Source: Vibrio ulleungensis | GTDB taxonomy: Bacteria > Pseudomonadota > Gammaproteobacteria > Enterobacterales > Vibrionaceae | Direction of reading: 5' to 3' | Assembly: GCF_016900875.1 (NCBI RefSeq) | Contig: NZ_JAFEUM010000004.1 | Coordinates: 1 to 64,000, forward strand | DNA: 64,000 nucleotides | Part shown: positions 10,782 to 20,217 of the stretch, piece by piece | Position numbering within the stretch: the stretch's first letter is position 1 | How the letters are laid out: every line of letters starts with the position of its first letter | Position numbers and translations under genes: made by a program | The notes under the pieces: generated by a model | The model's database searches: none | Seen by the model: only the letters and a program-made list of their open reading frames with translations | Told to the model about the DNA's origin: nothing

Positions 10782-11633
10782 TTACTCTTCACTCAAATTG
10801 ACTAGGATGCTTTTCCATTCACCAAGTTCGTCTTTAAAATGCTGTTGTTGTTTGGGGGTGGTGACGTGCGCGAGTCTAAGCAGGTATTCACGGCTCATAA
10901 CTCGGGATTGCTCCAATTTTTCATCCAATTCGGCGCTGTAAAAACTGTCTGGCTCGGTCAACAACGCCATCATTTGATTTTGATAATTGATCACATCAAA
11001 GCGGCGGGCAAACATCGTTTTCATTTGGTCCCCCATAGACACTCTATGACGATGCCACAAAGGACGCGTGTCAATTCGGTTCATCGCCCATTCTTCAAGA
11101 ATTAAGCGCTGTTCCTCGTTAACAGACCCGAACCAACGTTCAACAGATTCTGTCATGGACTCGAGTCTATCTTCAAATCGCTGCTGGGCGTCTTTTTCTA
11201 GATAGTCATTTTGCCGCTCTTCGCCTTTTTGTTCGTAGTTTTTGATAAATTCGTCGAGTTGCTCGTCTGAGGCAAGTTGGCTAAGCGCATACATATCGGG
11301 TGCCACACGCTGAGCTAAACGATAGATGTGGTTAGTCATTTGGTCGGCATGATAAATGAGGTCATCATCGGTAAGCGATGGCAATGACAGCATGGAAATC
11401 TCATCTATTTGAGAGGTGTATTGGCTCAACTCATTTTTCTGATGCCAATCAATGAGCTCCTTTAATTGCAGCTTAACGATTTTTTCTTGTTCCCGGTCTA
11501 AAGATACATAATCATCGATGTATTCGAGAATGAACCAGTCAAGATTACGGTAGAGCAGTTTGGTTGCACAGCCCGTCAAGACTAATGCCAATATTGCTAC
11601 CCATATCCAGCGCCATTTTTTTACTGAGTCCAT
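10782..11633 (-). CDS. DUF6279 family lipoprotein
   Basis: 283-aa predicted outer- or inner-membrane lipoprotein: basic N-terminus, hydrophobic stretch WVAILALVLTGC with lipobox LTGC, then a helical, acidic soluble part (LLYRNLDWFILEYIDDYVSLDREQ) characteristic of DUF6279. Function unknown. It follows the exported-protein gene at 11769-12341 on the same strand with a 135 bp gap, so cotranscription is possible but not shown. Confidence 0.85.
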   Translation of the reverse strand: MDSVKKWRWIWVAILALVLTGCATKLLYRNLDWFILEYIDDYVSLDREQEKIVKLQLKELIDWHQKNELSQYTSQIDEISMLSLPSLTDDDLIYHADQMTNHIYRLAQRVAPDMYALSQLASDEQLDEFIKNYEQKGEERQNDYLEKDAQQRFEDRLESMTESVERWFGSVNEEQRLILEEWAMNRIDTRPLWHRHRVSMGDQMKTMFARRFDVINYQNQMMALLTEPDSFYSAELDEKLEQSRVMSREYLLRLAHVTTPKQQQHFKDELGEWKSILVNLSEE

Positions 11634-11768
11634 TCAATGCGATCCCTTCTTAGACAAACCAAATCAGTTATACGTTAGAGTAGCTTGTGAGATCAGTAAC
11701 GGGCAAGAAATTAAACGGTTTAACTCAGTAAGTGATTTTACTAAGTTAAACCATGGGTATCATCTGAA

Positions 11769-12341
11769 CTACAACAGTCGTTCTTGTGAGCGAACAAACT
11801 CTATCGTTATAACATTTGCATTGGCTGTATAGGTAACATCCGATCGGTATTCGACGCCGTTCTGCAATGCCTGCTTCACCCACTTGATGGTTTTAGGTTT
11901 CTGCCTAAATCGCTGATCATTAAGTAAAAAATAAGCGTCGCGATTCACTTGCTCAACATCCATAAGCGACAGTGATTTTGCCACATCTAAATGGTGTTCT
12001 TCGACAAAAATGTGTGCGATTTGAAAACCATCGCGTCGCAAAGCAAGTTGCAAGTTATTGGCGCTGGCAATATCGAACTTAGTAGTAAGCACCATTTTAG
12101 CGGCCTCACCTTCGATCACCTTTATCTCTGCTTCGACTCGGGTTTCGTAATACGTTGCGTGACTGGCACAAAAGTCTTCCAACTCTTCTTCTAAGCTGCA
12201 ATCAAACAGATCGCTTTGCACGTCTAACTCACTCGCGGGCCAGCCCTTATCTGCGGGTTGTGTAAATGGGATCAACCATGGCGCAGTATTTCCAAAAGCC
12301 ATTAATGGTAGCCATAATATAAGCGCTACAAACACTCGCAT
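11769..12341 (-). CDS. Exported protein of unknown function
   Basis: 190-aa protein with a Sec signal peptide (MRVFVALILWLPLMAFG) and two cysteines in a short acidic segment (FDCSLEEELEDFC) that may form a disulfide in the periplasm. I do not recognise the family. The rest is predicted soluble and mixed alpha/beta. Confidence 0.7.
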   Translation of the reverse strand: MRVFVALILWLPLMAFGNTAPWLIPFTQPADKGWPASELDVQSDLFDCSLEEELEDFCASHATYYETRVEAEIKVIEGEAAKMVLTTKFDIASANNLQLALRRDGFQIAHIFVEEHHLDVAKSLSLMDVEQVNRDAYFLLNDQRFRQKPKTIKWVKQALQNGVEYRSDVTYTANANVITIEFVRSQERLL

Positions 12342-12383
12342 AAAACCAGTCCGAATCGAAGAAAAAATCTATTATAGCGGCAT

Positions 12384-12460
12384 AAAAAAAAACGGGTACC
12401 TGAAAAAGTAGGTACCCGTACAACATAATAGAGTATCCCCGATGGGGAACTCTGCAGCCA
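12384..12460 (-). ncRNA. Candidate small RNA with intrinsic terminator
   Basis: On the minus strand a 10-bp hairpin (ACGGGTACCT / AGGTACCCGT, 12392-12419) runs straight into a U-run made by the A-tract at 12383-12391, a textbook terminator, yet no minus-strand gene precedes it. Upstream are a second hairpin (GAGTTCCCCATCGGGGA) and a possible promoter: TTGTTA at 12493-12488, 17 bp spacer, GATACT at 12470-12465, which would start RNA near 12458. This predicts an RNA of about 75 nt. I cannot match it to a named Vibrio sRNA with certainty. Confidence 0.5.
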
Positions 12461-12781
12461 CAGCAGTATCTCAGAAAACCATAAAACTAACAATATGGCG
12501 TTCTGTTAATTTTTAGATTTTGCTAAATAGTGAGATCTGACGCAGTATCGATGTCTTTTTGCGCAGCCTTTACTCATACCTATTATCTTGATTATTCATG
12601 TAAAAACCTCTCAAGAACTGGGCCTGCATTGGCGGAATCTGGCGTTTTTGGTGAAACATTTAGCGTTTGATGTTCCATTTATGCAAGTTGTGCTCAGAAC
12701 TAACAAAGAAGTTATAAATCATCACCCTGTTATACTCGTAAAATTACAATTATTCGGTATTATTAATTTTTCGTTACACCA

Positions 12782-14005
12782 GTGAGAAGAATTTGTTTGA
12801 ATAAGTGTATTTTAGTCATTGAAGACAGTAAGGCTTTTCGCTCATTCTTGGAGCGCGAGTTCAGCCGTTTAGGGTTTGACGTGGTTACCGCGACCTCACT
12901 CGAAGAAACCATCGAGATCTTCGAATTCCAACAAGATTTTTTTTGCGTCGTCTCTGATTACTGCCTACCCGACGCACCCTTTGGTGAAGCCATAGATTTA
13001 GCAATATCAAAACAACAACGAGTGATCGTGATAACGGGTAATTTTGATAAAGACATTAGGGCGTCGTTTATTGAAAAACAGATCCTCGATTACATCTTAA
13101 AAGACAGTGTTAGCTCGATAAAATACGCGGTTAAGTTAGTCGAGCGATTACTAAAGAACCAACACCACCACGCTTTAATTGTCGATGACTCCAGTGCTAT
13201 CCGTCAATATATTGCAGGGCTACTTGAACACCAATATATTAAAACCACACAAGCGAGCGATGGCCAAGATGGCTTGGATAAACTGACGCTTCATTCCGAC
13301 ATCAGCTTCATCATTACTGATCACAATATGCCTATCAAAGACGGTATTTCAATGATCAAGACCATTCGTTCAAATACTGCCAACGATACAACACCGATTC
13401 TTGGGCTATCGGGAAGTGATGACCCTACACTAACTGCTCAATTTTTGAAGGCGGGTGCTAACGACTTCCTAAATAAGCCGTTTAATCAGGAGGAGTTTTA
13501 TTGTCGTGTCCATCAAACCCTCAATCTTAAAGAATCAGCACAAGAGCTATACAACTTGGCTAATCAAGATCCTTTGACCGGTCTTTGGAATCGCCGTTAC
13601 CTTTTTGACAACGCTCGTTGCACGTCAGATGACAGTATCGCGATGATGGATATCGATTTTTTTAAGAAGGTTAACGATACCTATGGTCATGACGGTGGTG
13701 ATGCTGTGCTAATTGCTGTTGCAGAGGCATTAAAAGAGAGCTTGGCAGATTCAACCGTTGTGCGTTTTGGCGGTGAAGAATTTTGCGTATACGACCAAGG
13801 CGACTCAGACAGCTTTTATACAGCGCTGGAGATAGCTCGACAAAAAATAGAAACACTCACAGTACACCATAATGGTCAATCTATATCGGTCACCATAAGT
13901 ATTGGTGTATCTAATCTTGGCGATCAATTGGACAACAAAATTTTGGCCGCAGATAAATTACTGTATCAATCTAAAGAGAACGGTCGCAACCAGATATCGT
14001 GCTAA
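12782..14005 (+). CDS. Response regulator with two REC domains and a GGDEF domain
   Basis: Cytoplasmic diguanylate cyclase response regulator. REC1 (residues about 8-125) keeps the phospho-acceptor region SDYCLPD and the lysine in YILKDS; REC2 (about 134-250) starts ALIVDDSSAIRQYI and has ITDHNMPIKDG and FLNKPF. The GGDEF domain (about 265-405) has the active-site variant GGEEF (RFGGEEF) and a DxxF-K-N motif (MMDIDFFKKVNDTYGH). Likely output: c-di-GMP synthesis on phosphorylation; no partner kinase is adjacent. The start may be GTG at 12782 or TTG at 12797; neither has a strong ribosome binding site. Confidence 0.88.
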   Translation: MRRICLNKCILVIEDSKAFRSFLEREFSRLGFDVVTATSLEETIEIFEFQQDFFCVVSDYCLPDAPFGEAIDLAISKQQRVIVITGNFDKDIRASFIEKQILDYILKDSVSSIKYAVKLVERLLKNQHHHALIVDDSSAIRQYIAGLLEHQYIKTTQASDGQDGLDKLTLHSDISFIITDHNMPIKDGISMIKTIRSNTANDTTPILGLSGSDDPTLTAQFLKAGANDFLNKPFNQEEFYCRVHQTLNLKESAQELYNLANQDPLTGLWNRRYLFDNARCTSDDSIAMMDIDFFKKVNDTYGHDGGDAVLIAVAEALKESLADSTVVRFGGEEFCVYDQGDSDSFYTALEIARQKIETLTVHHNGQSISVTISIGVSNLGDQLDNKILAADKLLYQSKENGRNQISC

Positions 14006-14046
14006 CTGTTGAGCAACATCTATGACTAGCCAAAGACTAGGTTCGT

Positions 14047-14090
14047 AAAAAAAGACGATCCATCAATAAGATACATCGTCTTTGTTTTTA
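14047..14090. terminator. Rho-independent terminator, possibly bidirectional
   Basis: AAAGACGAT (14051-14059) pairs with ATCGTCTTT (14075-14083); A-run on the left, T-rich run (GTTTTTA) on the right. It lies between the converging REC-REC-GGDEF gene and the ABC transporter operon. Confidence 0.8.
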
Positions 14091-14108
14091 GATTAATATA
14101 AATAGCGA

Positions 14109-15521
14109 TCAAAGCCTTATCACGGTATCGCAACGTTTCTCTATGAGATTAGGATCGTGACTCACCAACAACAACGCACATCCCTGCTCTTTTGCAAGAT
14201 CGACCAGCAAGTCCGTCACCTCTTTTGCGATAATAGGATCCAATCGAGAGGTTGGCTCATCGGCAAACAAAAACACCGGTTTAAGCAGCAGCGCTCTTAG
14301 TATCGCAAAACGTTGAAGTTCACCACCTGAGACTTCCGTACTGTGACGACTTAACAACTCAGTGGAGAGTTTAAGTCTTTTCATCATCTCAGGAATGACC
14401 GAACGGTCAAGCTTATGAAGAGACACCAAGTCATCCAACAACACACCTAATGTGACGCTAGAAGTAAATGCAGCCGGGGGATCTTGAAACAATTTGAGCC
14501 ATTGATACGGCTGTGCATTAGCATTTAACTTGGTTACGCGGCCTTTTATGGGGCTCAATAAGCCAAGCAGCGTATCCCCTAAGGTGCTTTTTCCGCACCC
14601 GCTGTCTCCTACCACACCGACAACTTCACCGGCATGAACAGTAAACGATATGTCTTTAGACAACACTTTACCGCTGCGCCCAATGGCCAGTTTGTCCACT
14701 GTCATAAGTGGCTTATTATCAACAGCGCTTTTTACTCTGGTGTCCCAGTGCTTTGGATCGGCTTCGATTAACGATTTTGTGTAAGCGTGTTGAGGCTGAG
14801 CCAATAGCTCACTAGCCTCGCCCTGCTCGACCACAACCCCCTCTTTCATGACAATAATCTGTCCGCCTATTTGCCGCGCCACTTCAATATCATGAGTGAT
14901 GGTCAGTAATCCTCCGCCCATAGAACGACTGACAAGCGATCGAACAATATCGTCTCGGCGGCTAATATCCAACCCTTTGGTTGGTTCATCTGCCAAGATC
15001 AATTTAGCGCCACCCGCGGTCGCTACGGTTACGGCCAATCTTTGAGCCATACCACCCGAGAGTTGGCCTGGTCGCTTTAAGGCACTACTTTTTAAGCCAA
15101 CGGTATCTAAGTCATCTATGGCTTGATTAAACGCCGACTCTTCATCCATCCCTTGCAAACATTCGTACACTTCGGACACTTGTTGGTATGCGGGCATTAA
15201 CGGGTCAAGGGCGCGCCAAGGTTCTTGCGGCAACATAATCATGTCGCTGCCCCACAGTTTAATTAAAGAGCGGCGATCATGTGTCTCACCAAAGACTTCT
15301 ATCTTTCCGTCTTGGTTCAACTCGTTTGGTAACAACCCAACGATTGCTTGCGCAAGTAAACTTTTTCCTGAACCTGTTTGCCCCAAAATGGTCACTGGTT
15401 TGTTTTGATAAAGCTTAAGAGACAATGGTTGCAAAAGCTCAGCACCTAAAGACTCTTCGCCCATACCAGCCTTTGCTTGCGTCGAAATCGACACATCAGT
15501 CAGTTGAATTAAGAGATTCAC
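14109..15521 (-). CDS. Oligopeptide/nickel-type ABC importer, fused double ATPase
   Basis: 470-aa protein made of two ABC ATPase domains in one chain, equal to the separate DppD and DppF (or NikD and NikE) subunits. Walker A motifs are GQTGSGKS (47-54) and GDSGCGKS (second half); signatures are LSGGMAQR and VSGGELQR; Walker B regions LILADEPT and LFADEPT. Last gene of the operon; its start overlaps the permease gene by 26 bp. It energises uptake through the two permeases before it. Substrate uncertain (peptide, nickel or metallophore). Confidence 0.9.
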   Translation of the reverse strand: MNLLIQLTDVSISTQAKAGMGEESLGAELLQPLSLKLYQNKPVTILGQTGSGKSLLAQAIVGLLPNELNQDGKIEVFGETHDRRSLIKLWGSDMIMLPQEPWRALDPLMPAYQQVSEVYECLQGMDEESAFNQAIDDLDTVGLKSSALKRPGQLSGGMAQRLAVTVATAGGAKLILADEPTKGLDISRRDDIVRSLVSRSMGGGLLTITHDIEVARQIGGQIIVMKEGVVVEQGEASELLAQPQHAYTKSLIEADPKHWDTRVKSAVDNKPLMTVDKLAIGRSGKVLSKDISFTVHAGEVVGVVGDSGCGKSTLGDTLLGLLSPIKGRVTKLNANAQPYQWLKLFQDPPAAFTSSVTLGVLLDDLVSLHKLDRSVIPEMMKRLKLSTELLSRHSTEVSGGELQRFAILRALLLKPVFLFADEPTSRLDPIIAKEVTDLLVDLAKEQGCALLLVSHDPNLIEKRCDTVIRL

Positions 15522-16305
15522 GACTCACTCCTGCTAACAAATGAAAACCAAGAACTAAAAGCGCCACCACTAATAACGGTTGGGCTAGAATCCATGGAGC
15601 TTCTACATAATAAGGGAACAGTTCAACGCTCATTAAACCAAGCTCTGCCAGTGGCGGCTGAATGCCAACTGCGACAAAACCCAATGACGCCATCATCAAT
15701 ATTGCATTGGCTCCGCCAAACGCTGCCATGGTAAATACTGACGGTGCAACGGCTGGCCAAATATGACGCTTAAATTGGTACCACTTACCAAAACCCATCA
15801 TCACTGACACTTGTCGCTCTGGGCTGTCTATCAAGGTTCGTGTAATTGCTCTCGTCACTCGGTAATACTCTACCCACTGCACCAAAGAAATGGCCAAATA
15901 CATGACAAAAAATGAACCAGGGGCAATGGCTGACAGCAGTAACACCAGCACCAAACCAGGCAATGCCAATAAAATGTTGACCACTATATCCAAGCCTTGT
16001 TCAACTCGACCACCGGCCCATGCAGAGCACACACCAAGTGTCACACCTAACGTTGATGCACTCATTACACACAACACGCTAAGGGTAAAAGACAGACCAA
16101 TTGCACTCGCAAGCCTTGTCAGCATGTCGCGGCCAAAGTGGTCTGTGCCAAACCAATGATCGCCATTTGGCGCCAATAAGCGGATAGACAGGTTTTGTTC
16201 ATCAATGCTGTATGGAGAGAACCATCCCACCATCAGCGAGAACATAAACAGTCCAAGTAACAGGGCCAATCCAAATTTTTGATTTCGATTAAATTGCTTC
16301 ATCAT
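15496..16305 (-). CDS. ABC importer permease, DppC/NikC type
   Basis: 269-aa inner-membrane permease of the PepT/Opp/Nik class. It starts with the short N-terminal region typical of OppC-like proteins and the motif HWFGTDHFGRDMLTRL, followed by about five membrane helices and the cytoplasmic coupling (EAA-like) region. Forms the channel with the DppB-type subunit. ATG overlaps the stop of that gene by 4 bp. Confidence 0.9.
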   Translation of the reverse strand: MMKQFNRNQKFGLALLLGLFMFSLMVGWFSPYSIDEQNLSIRLLAPNGDHWFGTDHFGRDMLTRLASAIGLSFTLSVLCVMSASTLGVTLGVCSAWAGGRVEQGLDIVVNILLALPGLVLVLLLSAIAPGSFFVMYLAISLVQWVEYYRVTRAITRTLIDSPERQVSVMMGFGKWYQFKRHIWPAVAPSVFTMAAFGGANAILMMASLGFVAVGIQPPLAELGLMSVELFPYYVEAPWILAQPLLVVALLVLGFHLLAGVSRESLNSTD

Positions 16306-17255
16306 TTCTCTTGCTGACCTCTTGGGTCAATCCAATAACACAGCACGTCAATGAGGCTGTTAAGGAGCACAAACAACACACCCATAGATAAGGCGCACCC
16401 TTGTATAACCGGTATATCGCGAGCAAAGATGGCGTGTGCCAAACCGTGTCCCACTCCCGGCCAAGAAAACAGCGACTCAATCATAACGATGCCTTCAATT
16501 ACGCTGACTAATTGAATGCCTATAAAGGCGACAACCGGTACTGCCATATTTCTCACACCATGGCGGAAAAAGGTCTGGCCTTCGGTTAACCCCTTTACAC
16601 GAGAAAATTGATAAAACGGCGCTCGCAGCACTTGCCGAACACTGTTGTGTACGACGCGATTGGAAACTGCCGCTAAACTGATCGCAAGAGTAAGGCTAGG
16701 CAACACAAGATGCTGCCAAGTTCCAAAACCCGCAACCGGGAGTAACTGCCATTCCATGGCAAACAGCAAGATCAACAGCAGACCTAAGACGAATACTGGC
16801 ATCGCACGTACTAATGTCGAAAAGCCAATAGCAATACGGTTTATTGCACTGGCTCTATTTTCATTGACACGTTTCGCAGTGACGGCGCCCAGCGGTAAAG
16901 CGATAACCACAGACAAGACAATTCCGAATCCAGCAAGCAACAGAGAGTGGCCAAGTTGATGAGCGACGGTTTCGCTCACTGTAAGACCACTGACCAGCGA
17001 ATGACCCAAATTGAACTGCAACAGATCCACTAACCAGGAAACGTAACTGCTAAACCACCCTTGGTCTAAGTTAAGCTCTTGGCGCACCAATTCAGCTGCT
17101 GCTGAATCGACATTGTCCTGTCCATAACGACTGGCCGCAATTCGATAGGCCATGTCACCAGGGAGACTGCGCATAAGCACAAAAGTTAGAGTGCCCACAC
17201 CCCATGCAACCAAAACTAATTGATAAAGGTGTTTTTTTAGAAGATTCCACAACAT
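16302..17255 (-). CDS. ABC importer permease, DppB/NikB type
   Basis: 317-aa inner-membrane permease with six predicted helices. N-terminal VAWGVGTLTFVLMRSLPGD is the family hallmark, and the C-terminal half has the coupling loop (VKGLTEGQTFFRHGVRN) and IEGIVMIESLFSWPGVGH. Its start shares one base with the stop of the substrate-binding gene, indicating translational coupling. Confidence 0.9.
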   Translation of the reverse strand: MLWNLLKKHLYQLVLVAWGVGTLTFVLMRSLPGDMAYRIAASRYGQDNVDSAAAELVRQELNLDQGWFSSYVSWLVDLLQFNLGHSLVSGLTVSETVAHQLGHSLLLAGFGIVLSVVIALPLGAVTAKRVNENRASAINRIAIGFSTLVRAMPVFVLGLLLILLFAMEWQLLPVAGFGTWQHLVLPSLTLAISLAAVSNRVVHNSVRQVLRAPFYQFSRVKGLTEGQTFFRHGVRNMAVPVVAFIGIQLVSVIEGIVMIESLFSWPGVGHGLAHAIFARDIPVIQGCALSMGVLFVLLNSLIDVLCYWIDPRGQQEK

Positions 17256-18868
17256 CAGTCGTTACCCGCCTTAGTAAAAAACATCTGGTTGATAAAATAG
17301 TCGCGCTCAAACGGGTCAAATTTGAAGTTCATCACTCGTTTATTCACTGAGGTATGTTGGCTATAACTAGACACAGGCAGTACAGGTGAATCATTCCAGA
17401 TTTCTTTCACCACAATTTGGCTTAACTCATTCGTTTGAGGATTTGCTCCACTGGTCTCAATCAGCTCAGATATGGCAGCATCTACTTTAGCGTTGCTCCA
17501 GTTCATAGTTCCCCAGTCCCCGCCACCGAGGGCAAAGTCACTGCTAATGATCGGCAATGGATCGGCGCTAAATCCGAAATTACGCGCTATCAGTGCTGCT
17601 TCTAAAGAGCCGTCCTGATGGCCTGCAGGGATCATGCTCGAGTTAGTGACATCAACGTTTAGCTCAACACCCAATAATGCCCACTGTGCTTGAATGGCGG
17701 TTGCCACCGTGGTCAGTTCAGGTCGATCGGCGTAGGTCATCATAGTAAGAGTAAATGACTGTCCATCTCGCTCTAGCATGCCAGAGGCATTAGGCATCCA
17801 GCCTAACTCTGCAAGTAATTGTTTCGCCTTTGATAAATCGTAGGGGTTAGTTTCCACCCCCTCAATAAACCACTGCGACATTGAGCTCGGCATGAGCTGC
17901 GCTGTTTCAGATCCTGGCGAGCCCAAAACATTGGTTGCAATCGCAGCGCGATCTATCGCCATATTCAGTGCTTTACGAGCGTTGATCGGCTCCAGAAACT
18001 CATGACCAGCGTTCAGCTTAATCAATAGCGTTCGAGGGATCAGATTACTATGAACAGTAACTTCATCACTCCCGGAAAGTTGGCTGAGCATTGAAGGCTC
18101 TAAGGTAAACACGATATCCGCTTCACCAGATTTGGCTTGCAGTAACCGACTTTCAGCGCGATGCCCCGTTAAATAGGTAGCAAACTCAATACTCGCGCGC
18201 TGGTCCCAGTAACTCTCAAACTTTTTCACTGTCAGTTTGTGCGGAGGTGAAAAAGACTCCATTTGGTAAGGCCCCGAACCATACAACGTCTTTACCTGGC
18301 CATCTAACTCAAACGACGCTGGAGATAAGATCGCATTTGAGTAATTAGTAAGAAGCGAGGCAAAAGCGGCGTAAGGTTTTTCAAGCTCAATTTTCACTTC
18401 ATCGTTTTTTACCACAGATATGCGGCTCACTTGCGCCTTGTTTAACGTTCCGTGTTTACGCTGCGCATAGCCAAGTGAGCGAACAACAGCTTTCGCATCC
18501 ATCTCGCTACCATCGTGGAATTTAACGCCTTTGCGTAGCACAATGTGCCAACTAAGGCCCTCGTCACGACTTTCCCATTGAGTTGCTAGTCCCGGAGTGA
18601 TGGTGCCGTAGTCATCAACGTTAAGCAGCGTTTCAATGACTTGCATGCGAGTTAAAATATACCCTTGCTTAGACGGATCTAAACTGGAGATTTCCCACGG
18701 GCCACTGATAGACAATGTATTGGATTTATTGGGTGTAACTGTGTCTGGCGAATTGCCAGTAAACAACAATGCGGCGCTGCAAGCAGCCACAATGGCAAAG
18801 GTGGCATACACAAAGCCACGCCTGCGCTTCTTCTTTCTTACGATAGAAGCATAGGTTATTTCGGTCAT
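17255..18868 (-). CDS. ABC importer substrate-binding protein (SBP_bac_5)
   Basis: 537-aa periplasmic binding protein of the oligopeptide/nickel family. A strongly basic stretch (KKKRRR) precedes a hydrophobic segment (GFVYATFAIVAACSAALLF) that is either a long signal peptide or a membrane anchor; a VAAC lipobox-like site lies inside it. The mature part has family motifs (ITPGLATQWE, WHIVLRKGVKFHDGSEMDA, LNMAIDRAAIA). Substrate is not clear: the metal-ligand-rich small protein upstream hints at a metal or metal complex, while the fold alone also fits peptides. Second gene of the operon. Confidence 0.88.
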   Translation of the reverse strand: MTEITYASIVRKKKRRRGFVYATFAIVAACSAALLFTGNSPDTVTPNKSNTLSISGPWEISSLDPSKQGYILTRMQVIETLLNVDDYGTITPGLATQWESRDEGLSWHIVLRKGVKFHDGSEMDAKAVVRSLGYAQRKHGTLNKAQVSRISVVKNDEVKIELEKPYAAFASLLTNYSNAILSPASFELDGQVKTLYGSGPYQMESFSPPHKLTVKKFESYWDQRASIEFATYLTGHRAESRLLQAKSGEADIVFTLEPSMLSQLSGSDEVTVHSNLIPRTLLIKLNAGHEFLEPINARKALNMAIDRAAIATNVLGSPGSETAQLMPSSMSQWFIEGVETNPYDLSKAKQLLAELGWMPNASGMLERDGQSFTLTMMTYADRPELTTVATAIQAQWALLGVELNVDVTNSSMIPAGHQDGSLEAALIARNFGFSADPLPIISSDFALGGGDWGTMNWSNAKVDAAISELIETSGANPQTNELSQIVVKEIWNDSPVLPVSSYSQHTSVNKRVMNFKFDPFERDYFINQMFFTKAGND

Positions 18869-18968
18869 AACTGTCCCTAGCGTTGTGTTTCAACGCTATA
18901 TAAATGATTGGGTATTAGGGAAGACAATCCTCTACGGACAAAACGCCGTATAGAAGATTGCACAGGAG

Positions 18969-19265
18969 TTAGACAAAAATAGGCGGGGCACGCGCATAGG
19001 GAGAAGAAGAGTGATTTTGTTTTTTCTGCAACGTATAGAAGCGATGAAAACAGCTCGCATTGTCGAGTGCAGGGTCAATTTCGACAGGATTAGACAGCGC
19101 ATTTTGGATCGCATCGTACATTTCACACTGATGTTCTTCATGAACATCGTGATCCATTTCCATTGCGTGCTCAAGCGATAAAGTGCCCAGTACTATCGGA
19201 AGTACCAGCATCGCTAGGATCAGCAATCTACGCAATGGAAAATGACGAAAACTATACACGCTCAA
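18969..19265 (-). CDS. Small Cys/His-containing anchored or exported protein (DUF2607-like)
   Basis: 98-aa protein with a hydrophobic N-terminal segment (RRLLILAMLVLPIVLGTLS) and a soluble part rich in possible metal ligands: HAMEMDHDVHEEHQCEMYD and a later CFHRF. It resembles small Vibrio proteins of the DUF2607 kind, but I assign this only loosely. TTG at 19265 and GTG at 19259 are both possible starts. It lies 100 bp upstream of the SBP gene on the same strand and is probably the first gene of the importer operon, which suggests a metal-linked role. Confidence 0.65.
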   Translation of the reverse strand: MSVYSFRHFPLRRLLILAMLVLPIVLGTLSLEHAMEMDHDVHEEHQCEMYDAIQNALSNPVEIDPALDNASCFHRFYTLQKKQNHSSSPYARAPPIFV

Positions 19266-19443
19266 GGTCTAACAAATATTGGGGGCGCTATCATATGACA
19301 ATTTGAGCCAAATCACACTACTGAAACGCAAAACTCACTAGGTTGATTAACCTAACAATAATATTTAAACGTAAGTATCTGATATGTATTGATTTCATTG
19401 TACTTGCAGTGTTTATTGCAAATAGTGCTCGCCGCTAACAGGA

Positions 19444-20205
19444 CTAACGACGGTAATAGAGTGAGATACGATGCCCGTTGCTATCTTGAACTGTAAATGG
19501 GATTTCATAGATATCACTTAGAACTGACTCCTGAATCACTTCATCAACCGTGCCGCTTTTGATCACCTCACCCTGTTTCATCGCCACTATATTGTCTGAG
19601 TAACATGACGCAAAATTAATATCGTGTATCACTATGACCACCGCCTTATTATGTTTTTCGGCCAGTTTTTTTAGGGTTGCCATAATGTCGACCGAATGCT
19701 TAATGTCAAGATTATTAAGCGGCTCATCAAGAAAAATGTAGTCAGTATCTTGTGCGACGACCATCGCAATAAACGCCATTTGACGCTGACCACCCGACAG
19801 TTGGTCAATATACCGGTCTTGCAAGGGTTCAATATCGAGATGATGCAGTGCTCGGTCAATAACCTGGTTATCGTGATCGGTTAGACGACCCTGAGTATAG
19901 GGAAAGCGCCCAAATGCGACTAACTCGCGAACCGTAAAGCGCATGTTGATATTGTTTGACTGGCGAAGTACCGACAATCGTTTTGCCAATTCGCCACTGT
20001 CCCAGTGCTCTAAAGGTTTGTCGCCAATCAGCACTTGTCCTTCATCGCTATCAGTTAACCGACTAGCCATTGACAGTAATGTACTTTTCCCAGCACCATT
20101 TGGCCCGATAATGCTGGTCATTTTTCCTTGTGGAAAAAGCGCATCGGCATCCTTTACCACAAACTTATCATTGTATTTTTTGCTTAAGCCACGAATTTTA
20201 ATCAC
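19444..20205 (-). CDS. Ferric siderophore ABC importer ATPase (VctC/FepC type)
   Basis: 253-aa ABC ATPase of the iron-chelate uptake class. Walker A GPNGAGKS (34-41), signature LSGGQRQ, Walker B DYIFLDEPLNNLD and the switch histidine in VIVIHDINFASCYSD. Starts with GTG after AAAGG, 12 bp beyond the permease stop. Last gene of the four-gene importer operon; it powers movement of ferric siderophore from the periplasm to the cytoplasm. Confidence 0.92.
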   Translation of the reverse strand: MIKIRGLSKKYNDKFVVKDADALFPQGKMTSIIGPNGAGKSTLLSMASRLTDSDEGQVLIGDKPLEHWDSGELAKRLSVLRQSNNINMRFTVRELVAFGRFPYTQGRLTDHDNQVIDRALHHLDIEPLQDRYIDQLSGGQRQMAFIAMVVAQDTDYIFLDEPLNNLDIKHSVDIMATLKKLAEKHNKAVVIVIHDINFASCYSDNIVAMKQGEVIKSGTVDEVIQESVLSDIYEIPFTVQDSNGHRISLYYRR

Positions 20206-20217
20206 TTGGGCAGACCT

